This document shows positions 1 to 6,085 of a DNA stretch of 12,275 nucleotides, piece after piece. How positions within the stretch are numbered: the stretch's first letter is position 1; each line of letters starts with the position of its first letter. Below the pieces are notes generated by a model. The model was not told where the DNA came from. It saw nothing but the letters and a program-made list of their open reading frames with translations, and ran no database searches. Source of the stretch: an uncultured Amylibacter sp. (lineage in GTDB: Bacteria; Pseudomonadota; Alphaproteobacteria; Rhodobacterales; Rhodobacteraceae); the NCBI GenBank assembly GCA_938001995.1, contig CALLAV010000050.1, positions 1 to 12,275 on the forward strand, given 5' to 3'. Both the position numbers and the translations under genes were made by a program.

Positions 1-1587
1 GCCTTTGTCTTCAAGCTCAAATTTGCCCCAGCGGTTGACGCGGCGGGGCATGTCGATGGCGGCTTGGATGTCCATGCCCCAATCGATGTGCGCGATGATG
101 GTTTGTGCGGTAAAGCCGATGATGCGGCTGCCGCCGGGCGAGCCGATGACGAGGGCGGGTTTGCTGTCTTTCAGCACGATTGTGGGCGACATTGAGGAAC
201 GCGGCCGTTTGCCTGGTGCAAGGGCGTTGGCGATGGGTTTGCCATCCGTGTTGGTGCGGAACGAGAAGTCGGTGAGTTCGTTGTTGAGGATAAACCCGCC
301 AGACATCAGGCGCGAGCCGAAGCGGTTTTCCACCGTCGTCGTCATGGAAAGCGCGTTGCCGTAGCTGTCCACAATCGAGAAATGTGAGGTTGAGGGCAGC
401 TCGATGCTGTCGTCATCGGCCCAGTTGAGGGAATGATCGAAGCTGGGGTCGCCTGCCGCTGGTTTTTCGAGCGCGGTTTCGGATTTGAGCAGTGCGGAAC
501 GAGTGGCGAGGTATTTTGGATCGACGAGGCCTTTGGTTGGCACTGGAACAAAGTCGCTATCGGCCATGAAGCGCCCGCGATCTGCGAAAGCGAGGCGGGA
601 CGCGTCGCCGATGATGCGCCATGTTTCGGGGCTGTCTGGTCCGAGGGTGGCTATATCAAAGGGCTCGATCAGTTTGAGGATTTGCCCGACAGTCAGCGCG
701 CCCGAAGACGGTGGGCCCATGCCGCAGACGTCATAGCCGCGGTAATTCACGCAGACAGGTGCGCGTTCTTTGACCTTGTAAATCGCGAGATCGACGAGGG
801 AGAGCACACCCGGATTACCTTTTGCTCCATGGACCGTGGCGACAATGTTTTTGGCGGTTTCACCGATGTAAAACCCGTCCGCGCCGCTTTCTTGTAGGGC
901 GGTCAGTGTATCGGCGTAGGGTTGGTTTTTTCGCGTATCGCCCGCTTTCAACGCAACACCATTGGGCAAGAAATAATCAGCGGTAGCAGGAAACCTAGAC
1001 AGACGTTCGGGATCGGCGGCGATGCTGTCTGCCATACGCGGCGAGACGGTAAACCCATCCACGGCGAGGGTTTTGGCAGCGTCAAACAGGCCTGCCCAGT
1101 CTTGGTTGCCCCAACGTGCCTGCGCTTGTTCCATCAGCATCGGTGTGCCAGGTGTGCCGACCGAGCGTCCGCCCACAACAGCGTCAAAGAATTTCAGCGG
1201 TTCGCCTGTGTCGTCTTGAAACAGCGTCGGAGTCGCCGCGAGCGGTGCGGTTTCACGTCCATCAAGCGTGGTCACTTCGCCAGAAGCAGCGTCATACCAA
1301 ACCAAAAAGGCGCCACCGCCAAGACCTGAGGATTGCGGTTCAACAAGGCCAAGCACCGCCTGCACCGCGACCATCGCATCCGCCGCTGTTCCGCCCCTGC
1401 GCAATACATCAGCACCAGCCTGAGAGGCCAATGGATTTGCGGCGCTGATCATCCAGTTTTGCGCAACAGTCGGCTTGCCCGCATCGCGCGTACCAAGAGC
1501 TTCCGTTGCTTGCGCTGACAGGTCTTGGGCCACAACTGGTGCCGCGGACATAGCGAGCAGGGCGAGAATTTGGATGATACGTTTCAT
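1..1587 (-). CDS. ggt: gamma-glutamyltransferase (partial, 3' end beyond the window)
   Basis: Reading the minus strand from ATG at 1587 gives 529 residues with no stop; the gene leaves the window at base 1. The family is usually about 570-580 residues, so roughly the last 50 are missing. The enzyme is a periplasmic N-terminal nucleophile hydrolase that cleaves or transfers the gamma-glutamyl group of glutathione and related compounds. Residues 1-20 are a signal peptide (MKRIIQILALLAM..., ending VVA before Q21). The self-cleavage site and nucleophile is Thr400 in PSTSHFSIVD, matching Thr391 of the E. coli enzyme. Further family motifs are RPRSSMSPTIV, GSPGGSRII and FILNNELTDFS. One substrate-contact position that is Asn in E. 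coli (N411) reads Glu here, in TTTVENRFGS; I recall this in many proteobacterial relatives, so it is probably a subfamily trait. An AAGG lies about eight bases before the ATG. The gene is divergent from the serine hydrolase. Identity is very secure. Confidence 0.95.
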   Translation of the reverse strand, partial: MKRIIQILALLAMSAAPVVAQDLSAQATEALGTRDAGKPTVAQNWMISAANPLASQAGADVLRRGGTAADAMVAVQAVLGLVEPQSSGLGGGAFLVWYDAASGEVTTLDGRETAPLAATPTLFQDDTGEPLKFFDAVVGGRSVGTPGTPMLMEQAQARWGNQDWAGLFDAAKTLAVDGFTVSPRMADSIAADPERLSRFPATADYFLPNGVALKAGDTRKNQPYADTLTALQESGADGFYIGETAKNIVATVHGAKGNPGVLSLVDLAIYKVKERAPVCVNYRGYDVCGMGPPSSGALTVGQILKLIEPFDIATLGPDSPETWRIIGDASRLAFADRGRFMADSDFVPVPTKGLVDPKYLATRSALLKSETALEKPAAGDPSFDHSLNWADDDSIELPSTSHFSIVDSYGNALSMTTTVENRFGSRLMSGGFILNNELTDFSFRTNTDGKPIANALAPGKRPRSSMSPTIVLKDSKPALVIGSPGGSRIIGFTAQTIIAHIDWGMDIQAAIDMPRRVNRWGKFELEDKG

Positions 1588-1613
1588 GGATGCAGCCTTT
1601 TTGGGTCACGATT

Positions 1614-1641
1614 AGGATAGCCAGATGGGGCGTCTCTGCAA
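1614..1641 (-). promoter_or_regulatory. candidate promoter of the gamma-glutamyltransferase gene
   Basis: On the minus strand TTGCAG (1641-1636) and TATCCT (1619-1614) are separated by 16 bases, in the layout of a sigma-70 type promoter. Initiation would fall near 1607, giving a leader of about 20 bases before the ATG. The match to consensus is only partial, so this is an inference from spacing and position. Confidence 0.35.
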
Positions 1642-1677
1642 GGCTTTGATCTGTAAAGCCGTTCGGGGAAATTGGAC

Positions 1678-1701
1678 CTAAACGACAGTCACTGCGTTTA
1701 G
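1678..1701. promoter_or_regulatory. 24-bp dyad, operator candidate
   Basis: CTAAACG (1678-1684) is the exact reverse complement of CGTTTAG (1695-1701). Between them CAGT (1686-1689) and ACTG (1691-1694) form a second, inner dyad around a single C, offset by one base. The almost continuous symmetry in a divergent intergenic region is what a dimeric repressor or activator site looks like. It lies just upstream of the candidate ggt promoter and about 115 bases before the hydrolase start, so it could serve either gene. No specific regulator family is recognised. Confidence 0.45.
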
Positions 1702-1720
1702 TCAAACCTGTCCGATCCTA

Positions 1721-1772
1721 TTGGAACGGGCGATTTTCCAAACCCGTCACGACATGTGTCGCAGGCCCGTTC
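1721..1772. repeat. interleaved inverted repeats upstream of the serine hydrolase
   Basis: Four dyads share this segment. TTGGAA (1721-1726) pairs with TTCCAA (1736-1741). ACGGG (1726-1730) pairs with CCCGT (1743-1747). GAACGGGC (1724-1731) pairs with GCCCGTTC (1765-1772). CGACA (1750-1754) pairs with TGTCG (1757-1761) inside the last one. Because 1724-1731 can pair with either of two downstream partners, alternative RNA structures are possible if this is transcribed leader; otherwise the repeats may be protein-binding sites. The complementarity is read directly; the role is inferred. Confidence 0.45.
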
Positions 1773-1816
1773 AAATTTCTGGGCAGATCATTTGTTTAAT
1801 TGGGAAGACACCAACG

Positions 1817-2827
1817 ATGAACCGACGTTCCTTTAATGCTACCAGTTTGGCGGCTCTTTTAGTTCCGCTGCCGCAGGTTTCCTTTGCGCAGCACAAGAAC
1901 CTTGGCGCGCTGGGGTATCAGGTTGCTGAACTAAACGATGGACGCTTCACTAGACGTCATGGAGGGCTGGCAAAACCGCACACCGCTGTAGATGATCATA
2001 CGGTGTTCCAAGTGGCCTCTTGTTCGAAAACAGTGACTGCACTGGCCATTCTGACGTTGGTCCGCGACGGGCACATAGAACTGGATCAGCCCGCAAACCG
2101 CTATCTCAAAGGGTGGCAATTGCCTGGCCCAAGGGGCGCTGATGCTACGATTTCTGAACTGATGTCGCACACCGCGGGAACCACTGTTCATGGGTTTGAT
2201 GGTTATAAAGCGGATGACGACCTGCCCAATCTGCACCAAATTTTAGCGGGAGGGCATCCTGCCAATTCCAAGCCCGTTCGCACACGCCGTCGCTTGTTTA
2301 GCCGTTTCAATTATAGTGGCGGCGGCACGTTGGTTCTGCAACGCGTGATCGAAGACGTTACTGGCACAGATTTTGCCTCCTATACCACTGCTGAGGTTTT
2401 GCAGAAAATTGGTGCACCGCGTGCGACTTTTGCGATTGAGCCAGCGGGCGTGTTTGCCCATGGATATTATGTGAACGGAGAGCCGTTGGTGGGCGGGTAT
2501 AAAAGGCATCCAGAAAGCGCTGCTGCGGGTCTTTGGGCAACTGCATCAGATTTGGTTAAGGTATTACAATCTATACTTCTGTCTTTGGATGGAGCCCCCA
2601 ACGCGATCATTCCCACTGAACTGGCCCAACGTATGGTTACGCCCGTGAGCCAGGAATCAGGGCTCGGTATTTTTGTTGATCCAAACGGTGCTATTTCACA
2701 CGATGGGCGAAATCATGGATTCGACTCTGTCATGGTCGCGGAATTGGGAACTGGCAGAATCCGTGCAGCGGTCACCAACCGGAACGGAGCAATTGAAACA
2801 CAAGTTGGAAATTTCTTTTCGGACTGA
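1817..2827 (+). CDS. exported serine hydrolase, beta-lactamase/penicillin-binding (class C-like) family
   Basis: This 336-residue protein belongs to the broad family of serine beta-lactamases, DD-peptidases and esterases. The nucleophile motif is S68-C-S-K71 (in VASCSKTVTAL). The second motif is Y166-S-G in FNYSGGG, as in EstB-like and D-aminopeptidase relatives. The third is H295-D-G in ISHDGRNHGFDS. LMSHTAGT (116-122) and AAAGLWATASDL (235-246) are also typical of the family. The N-terminus MNRRSFNATSLAALL, ending SFAQ, looks like a signal peptide, possibly twin-arginine (NRRSFN). The ATG at 1817 is chosen because the signal starts there and GGGAAG lies about ten bases upstream; the frame stays open back to 1721, but that extension does not look like protein. 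The C-terminus ends somewhat early for the family. Substrate cannot be told: beta-lactam, peptide or ester are all possible. Its neighbour is a membrane-bound AraC regulator that may control it. Confidence 0.88.
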   Translation: MNRRSFNATSLAALLVPLPQVSFAQHKNLGALGYQVAELNDGRFTRRHGGLAKPHTAVDDHTVFQVASCSKTVTALAILTLVRDGHIELDQPANRYLKGWQLPGPRGADATISELMSHTAGTTVHGFDGYKADDDLPNLHQILAGGHPANSKPVRTRRRLFSRFNYSGGGTLVLQRVIEDVTGTDFASYTTAEVLQKIGAPRATFAIEPAGVFAHGYYVNGEPLVGGYKRHPESAAAGLWATASDLVKVLQSILLSLDGAPNAIIPTELAQRMVTPVSQESGLGIFVDPNGAISHDGRNHGFDSVMVAELGTGRIRAAVTNRNGAIETQVGNFFSD

Positions 2828-2842
2828 TCACGACATAAGACA

Positions 2843-2866
2843 TGTCCGCCTCAATAGGGGCGGACA
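2843..2866 (+). terminator. hairpin after the serine hydrolase, probable terminator
   Basis: TGTCCGCC (2843-2850) is exactly complementary to GGCGGACA (2859-2866). Two more inner pairs (one G-U) leave an AATA tetraloop. The hairpin begins 15 bases after the hydrolase stop codon and is followed by GTTTCC, a short T run. Stem strength and position suit an intrinsic terminator, although the T tract is weak. Confidence 0.55.
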
Positions 2867-2870
2867 GTTT

Positions 2871-2899
2871 CCAGTGGCTTTTGCACCCTAGGCCACTGG
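2871..2899 (+). repeat. second hairpin, just before the AraC-family gene
   Basis: CCAGTGGC (2871-2878) is exactly complementary to GCCACTGG (2892-2899), with 13 bases between. It follows the previous hairpin by four bases and ends 31 bases before the regulator's ATG. It may extend the termination signal, fold in the regulator's leader, or be a binding site for the regulator itself. Confidence 0.5.
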
Positions 2900-2930
2900 T
2901 GTCTCTGTGCCGTTTGATCCATTTAACGGC

Positions 2931-4142
2931 ATGGATTTAGTTATCGCACAAATGATCAGCACTGCGACGATAGCAATTGCGCTGTTCGGGATTGTCTTTT
3001 GTCTAATGCAGACCGAGCACATCCGTGTCAGCCGCAGCTTTGCGTTGTTCCTTGCGGCGGTAGCCCTGAACAACATGCCTGAAGCCTTCAGCCATTTTTC
3101 CCAGACACCGCACGAATTCTCCCTTCAGCCGATTGATATCATTCTATGGCTGCCCAGTTCCCTAAGCATGGCGCCGTTGTTTTGGATCTATGTCTCTGTT
3201 TTGACATCACCCAAACAGCGGCCACCTGCTCGCCTTTACCTTCACGGGCTTCTTCCTGCCACTGCCGTTCTGACGGGCCTGTTCATGACCGCTTTTCCAG
3301 AGGGTTTTTGGGCGACCATTTTTCTTTCGGATACGTTGCCGCCGCTGGGCTTGTGGTCAGCGATTGTTCTTGTGGTCGCATTTCTGGAAATGGCGGTCTT
3401 TCCCCAAATGGCGATTTATCTGATTTTGATCGTGCGTCGCATGATGCGTTATCGGCTTATGCTACGGGATTATTACGCAAGTACCGAACAGCATGAACTG
3501 CGTTGGATTTACGTAATCGGTGCATTGGGCGCGCTGTTCTGGCTGGGTCAGGCAACTATGTTGGTCATGGTATTTGATCCTGAAACGTCAGAAGTACCGA
3601 TAGTGATTGTTGGAATTGAAGGTCTTGTAAGCCTTGGTTTGGTGGGGGCGATGACGCTTTGGGGGCTTCGACAGCGCCCGCCTTTGCTGCCAGATGTGCC
3701 GGAGAGCGAGGCGACGCCATCCCCGCAGGCAAGTGACAAATATGAAAAGTCCGCGTTAAACCCAGAGGCATCGGCCCGCATCGCGCGGAAACTTCGGGTG
3801 GCCATGGAAAAGGACCACTTACACCGCGATCCGAATTTGTCGTTGTGGATATTGGCCCGCCACATTGGTGCGTCCCCAAATTACATTTCGCAAACTTTGA
3901 ATGAAGCGATCGGTGAAAGTTTCTTTGACTTTGTGAATGGCTACCGCATTGCAGATGCCAAGACGCGTCTTTCAACAACCAATGATACCGTTTTAACCAT
4001 CACCTATGATGTGGGATTTAATGCACGATCCTCGTTCTATAACGCGTTCAAACGTGTCACTGGTCAAACCCCCACAGGGTATAGAAATCTGTCTCAACGT
4101 GATGGGATGGACGACAACAAAGCTGGATTGAGCGACTTCTGA
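2931..4142 (+). CDS. membrane-embedded AraC-family transcriptional regulator
   Basis: The protein has 403 residues from ATG 2931. The N-terminal two thirds hold about seven hydrophobic segments, roughly at residues 5-27, 37-57, 70-91, 101-122, 140-168, 193-215 and 222-245. A charged, proline-rich linker follows (about 250-275). The C-terminal 100 residues are an AraC/XylS DNA-binding domain: the first helix-turn-helix around LSLWILARHIGASPNYIS (about 303-320) and the second around ITYDVGFNARSSFYNAF (about 357-373), then the family ending FKRVTGQTPTGYR. Such proteins probably sense an envelope or extracellular signal and bind DNA while membrane-bound. The likely target is a neighbouring gene: the serine hydrolase upstream or the small envelope genes downstream. 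A GTG at 2907 in the same frame would add eight residues; neither start has a clear ribosome binding site, and ATG is preferred because it begins right at the first membrane helix. The domain call is firm; the target is inferred. Confidence 0.88.
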   Translation: MDLVIAQMISTATIAIALFGIVFCLMQTEHIRVSRSFALFLAAVALNNMPEAFSHFSQTPHEFSLQPIDIILWLPSSLSMAPLFWIYVSVLTSPKQRPPARLYLHGLLPATAVLTGLFMTAFPEGFWATIFLSDTLPPLGLWSAIVLVVAFLEMAVFPQMAIYLILIVRRMMRYRLMLRDYYASTEQHELRWIYVIGALGALFWLGQATMLVMVFDPETSEVPIVIVGIEGLVSLGLVGAMTLWGLRQRPPLLPDVPESEATPSPQASDKYEKSALNPEASARIARKLRVAMEKDHLHRDPNLSLWILARHIGASPNYISQTLNEAIGESFFDFVNGYRIADAKTRLSTTNDTVLTITYDVGFNARSSFYNAFKRVTGQTPTGYRNLSQRDGMDDNKAGLSDF

Positions 4143-4163
4143 TCCCGTTACTATTGATCAGAA
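4137..4163 (+). repeat. intercistronic hairpin over the AraC stop codon
   Basis: TTCTGATC (4137-4144) is exactly complementary to GATCAGAA (4156-4163), with 11 bases between. The left arm contains the regulator's TGA stop (4140-4142). The right arm runs into the AGAAAG-like ribosome binding site of the small lipoprotein, whose ATG is 11 bases further on. It could couple the two genes, partly terminate transcription, or be an RNA processing site. Confidence 0.45.
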
Positions 4164-4173
4164 AGAAACCTAA

Positions 4174-4356
4174 ATGAAACGATACCTCTTCTTAGCTGTG
4201 CTTGGTCTAAGCGCGTGTGAATCCCCAGCAGAAATTTCTGCGCGCCAACAACTCGACGCGGCCTGCGTTGCGGGGAACCTTCAAGCGTGCGCCGCTGTTC
4301 AACAAAGGGTCGCGGCAGAAAACCAAGCGCTCGCAACCAGTGTCATTGGCTTCTAG
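4174..4356 (+). CDS. small lipoprotein of unknown function
   Basis: This 60-residue protein begins MKRYLFLAVLGLSAC. The lipobox LSAC puts the lipid-modified cysteine at position 15, so the mature protein has only about 46 residues and should be anchored in the envelope. The mature part is helical in character, rich in Ala and Gln, and contains C31 and C39 in DAACVAGNLQAC. Two cysteines with seven residues between them, around a G-x-x-x-A-C pattern, recall one half of a Sel1/Hcp cysteine-rich repeat; that resemblance is an inference from a very short stretch. The purine-rich GAAAGAAA about ten bases upstream can act as the ribosome binding site. The gene starts 31 bases after the AraC regulator on the same strand and is probably co-transcribed with it. 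I do not recognise a named family. Confidence 0.72.
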   Translation: MKRYLFLAVLGLSACESPAEISARQQLDAACVAGNLQACAAVQQRVAAENQALATSVIGF

Positions 4357-4416
4357 TCCATATGGCTTGGTTTGTTGGGCTTAAGAAAAAGCGTTTGCAG
4401 ACACGGGTCCGCCCAA

Positions 4417-4450
4417 CGGTTTGGTCTTCCCTCTCCAAAACCGAGACCAA
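4417..4450 (+). repeat. overlapping alternative inverted repeats before the small membrane protein
   Basis: CGGTTT (4417-4422) can pair with AAACCG (4438-4443), and the overlapping TTGGTCT (4421-4427) can pair with AGACCAA (4444-4450). The two pairings exclude each other. The segment ends 16 bases before ATG 4467, so it may be a structured leader if that start is the real one. If translation starts at ATG 4362, this lies inside the coding sequence and may be chance. Confidence 0.3.
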
Positions 4451-4466
4451 GCCTGAGCGGACTGGA

Positions 4467-4628
4467 ATGTTTGTTAAACTTCTGTTTGGCGGAGCCTTCG
4501 GAGCTATCTTTGGTGCAGGGGCGGGCTGGTTGGCGTTCAATACAATGACCAGCGCCGTAGGCTTTGGCTGCGCGATTGCATCTGGCATTTGCGGTGTCAT
4601 GCTGTCCTCGACCTTCACAGACGACTGA
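4467..4628 (+). CDS. small glycine-rich membrane protein of unknown function
   Basis: From ATG 4467 the protein has 53 residues and is almost entirely hydrophobic. It shows two probable membrane segments: the first is glycine-rich (GGAFGAIFGAGAGWLAF), the second follows a short polar turn (AVGFGCAIASGICGVML), and a short acidic tail ends TDD. The GxxxG-like spacing suggests tight helix packing or oligomerisation. The start is uncertain. An in-frame ATG at 4362, five bases after the lipoprotein stop, would give 88 residues with a basic, polar N-terminus, but has no visible ribosome binding site. ATG 4467 has GCGGA five bases upstream. The gene lies on the same strand as the AraC regulator and lipoprotein and is followed by strong hairpins, so it is probably the last gene of that unit. 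No family is recognised. Confidence 0.5.
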   Translation: MFVKLLFGGAFGAIFGAGAGWLAFNTMTSAVGFGCAIASGICGVMLSSTFTDD

Positions 4629-4638
4629 CCAAGCCAAT

Positions 4639-4675
4639 GGTGCGCCAGTGACACCGCGTCCCTAACTGGCGCACC
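4639..4675 (+). repeat. strong 11-bp hairpin, first of a tandem pair
   Basis: GGTGCGCCAGT (4639-4649) is exactly complementary to ACTGGCGCACC (4665-4675), with 15 bases between. It lies 11 bases after the small membrane protein's stop and is not followed by a T tract. It probably acts together with the next hairpin, as a terminator or as protection of the 3' end. Confidence 0.55.
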
Positions 4676-4683
4676 CAAGACCG

Positions 4684-4713
4684 TGACAGGGGCGGAAATA
4701 TCTGCCCCTGTCA
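4684..4713 (+). terminator. probable terminator of the AraC-lipoprotein-membrane protein unit
   Basis: TGACAGGGGC (4684-4693) is exactly complementary to GCCCCTGTCA (4704-4713). Inner pairs extend the stem to about 13 around a short AT-rich loop. GTTTGCGTTT follows, an interrupted T run. The stem is GC-rich and the position between two transcription units fits an intrinsic terminator. Confidence 0.65.
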
Positions 4714-4771
4714 GTTTGCGTTTCACCGATAGCATCAATATTTTTAGGCCAAAGCCAGCATCGCAATCCTG

Positions 4772-4800
4772 TTCAGCGGATATTTCTTTCCTATGCTGAA
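4772..4800. promoter_or_regulatory. inverted repeat upstream of the efflux operon, operator candidate
   Basis: TTCAGC (4772-4777) and GCTGAA (4795-4800) are exact inverted copies 17 bases apart, ending 42 bases before the adaptor's ATG. The spacing puts the half-sites about two helical turns apart, which fits a dimeric regulator. It lies in the only non-coding region that can hold the operon promoter. I found no promoter here with a good match to consensus. Confidence 0.3.
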
Positions 4801-4842
4801 TGGTGCATGGTCGATCTAAACACTGCATTCGGGGTATTTAAA

Positions 4843-6081
4843 ATGAAAAGAGTATTGCTTGGACTTATGGCAAGTATTTGCATGTTTTCAGCACCAATTC
4901 AGGCTCAAGATACTGCACGTCCTGCCAAAGTTTTCACTGTCGCAGAACAAACGAGCCAAGTGGTTCGAAGATACCCGGGTTTGGTGCTGCCAAGCCAAGA
5001 AATTGAATTGTCTTTCCGCATTTCTGGCAGCCTAATTGAGTTGCCAGTTCTGGCATCCCAGCAAGTCCTCAAGGGGGATGTTATCGCGCAACTTGATACG
5101 CGTGATCTAAAGTCGCAAGCGGCGCAAATGCAAAGCGCGATAGATCAGGCCGTGGCGCAATTGAGTCTTTTGAAATCAGGGGCGCGGGCGCAGGAAATCG
5201 CAGCTTTGGAAGCCGCGCTCGACGCATCCCAAGCACAGTTTTCGCAAGCAGAGGACAATGTTGTGCGGTCTCGTCAGTTGGCTGAGCGTGGCACTGTATC
5301 CACTGCAAAGCTCGATCAAGACGAGGCAGCTTTGCGCGTTGCGCAAGCCGATGTTCGTGCAAAACAAGAAGAGCTTTCACTGGCCAAAGAAGGGGCACGC
5401 AGTGAAGAAATCGCATCAGCAGAGGCAAGCATCCGAGGATTGCAAGCCCAGCTAGGAACAATTCAGGACAGTATTTCAGACGCCACTTTACGTGCGCCGT
5501 TCAATGGCATCGTGGCGCGGCGCGATGTCGACAATTTCACCAACATTCAGGCAGGACAGGCGGTGGTGCTGCTGCAAGCTCTGTCCATTATCCATGTCTC
5601 TTTTGATGTTCCCGCCCCAGATGTCACACAATTGGCTGCAAGCGGACCAGAGAATATTTCAAACACGGTCATTCTGGATGCGTTACCGGGTGAACTGTTT
5701 CCTTCTGAAACAGTCGAATTTTCCGTTCAGGCCTCAAGTGGGACACAAACCTATCGCGGTCGTGTTGCAGTGAAAGTTCCAGAAAATGCGCTGATCCTGC
5801 CAGGAATGGTGGGTACGGTGATCACCTCGGCGCCCGGTGCTAAATCACACTTGTCTGTGCCTTTGACTGCGATTGCCGCCACCGCAGAAGGAAATTCTAA
5901 GGTGTGGGTCGTGGACAACGACAATACAGTGTCAGAACGGTCAGTCACGTTAGGTGAGCTGATCGGCGCGTCTGTCGAAGTGACCGAAGGGTTGCAAAGT
6001 GGTGAAACGATTGTGTCCGCAGGTATTTCTGCTCTGGTTCCGGGGATGAAGATTCGCCCCGTTGATAAGATCGGGGGATAA
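4843..6081 (+). CDS. RND efflux periplasmic adaptor (membrane fusion protein)
   Basis: This 412-residue protein, close to AcrA in length, bridges the inner-membrane RND pump and an outer-membrane channel. The signal peptide is MKRVLLGLMASICMF... ending IQA before Q22; Cys13 is not in a convincing lipobox. The first half of the lipoyl-like domain covers about residues 49-80 (GSLIELPV, QQVLKGDVIAQLDTRDL). A long helical hairpin follows (about 88-205), with paired motifs GARAQEIAALEAAL and GARSEEIASAEASI on its two arms. The second lipoyl half is at about 213-236 (DATLRAPFNGIVARR). Beta-barrel and membrane-proximal domains come after (VSFDVPAPDV, LILPGMVGTVI). ATG 4843 is chosen because GGGGT lies seven bases upstream and the signal peptide starts there; a GTG/ATG-type extension to 4807 adds 12 unlikely residues. 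The permease gene starts four bases after its stop codon, so the two are translationally linked. Confidence 0.93.
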   Translation: MKRVLLGLMASICMFSAPIQAQDTARPAKVFTVAEQTSQVVRRYPGLVLPSQEIELSFRISGSLIELPVLASQQVLKGDVIAQLDTRDLKSQAAQMQSAIDQAVAQLSLLKSGARAQEIAALEAALDASQAQFSQAEDNVVRSRQLAERGTVSTAKLDQDEAALRVAQADVRAKQEELSLAKEGARSEEIASAEASIRGLQAQLGTIQDSISDATLRAPFNGIVARRDVDNFTNIQAGQAVVLLQALSIIHVSFDVPAPDVTQLAASGPENISNTVILDALPGELFPSETVEFSVQASSGTQTYRGRVAVKVPENALILPGMVGTVITSAPGAKSHLSVPLTAIAATAEGNSKVWVVDNDNTVSERSVTLGELIGASVEVTEGLQSGETIVSAGISALVPGMKIRPVDKIGG

Positions 6082-6085
6082 GGTC

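Noticed and set aside
5..1518. Several plus-strand open frames of 60-154 codons
   Set aside because: They lie antisense to the clear, motif-bearing gamma-glutamyltransferase frame and have low-complexity, Arg/Ser/Pro-rich products typical of shadows in GC-rich DNA.
1721..1816. N-terminal extension of the serine hydrolase
   Set aside because: The added residues precede a clean signal peptide, have no ribosome binding site, and overlap the inverted-repeat cluster.
3548..3978. Minus-strand open frames opposite the AraC regulator
   Set aside because: They are antisense to the DNA-binding domain coding region and show no recognisable motif.
4343..4828. Minus-strand open frame of 161 codons opposite the small genes
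   Set aside because: It crosses the perfect tandem hairpins (4639-4713) and the intergenic region, and its product has no motif or ribosome binding site. The plus strand has a signal peptide and membrane segments.
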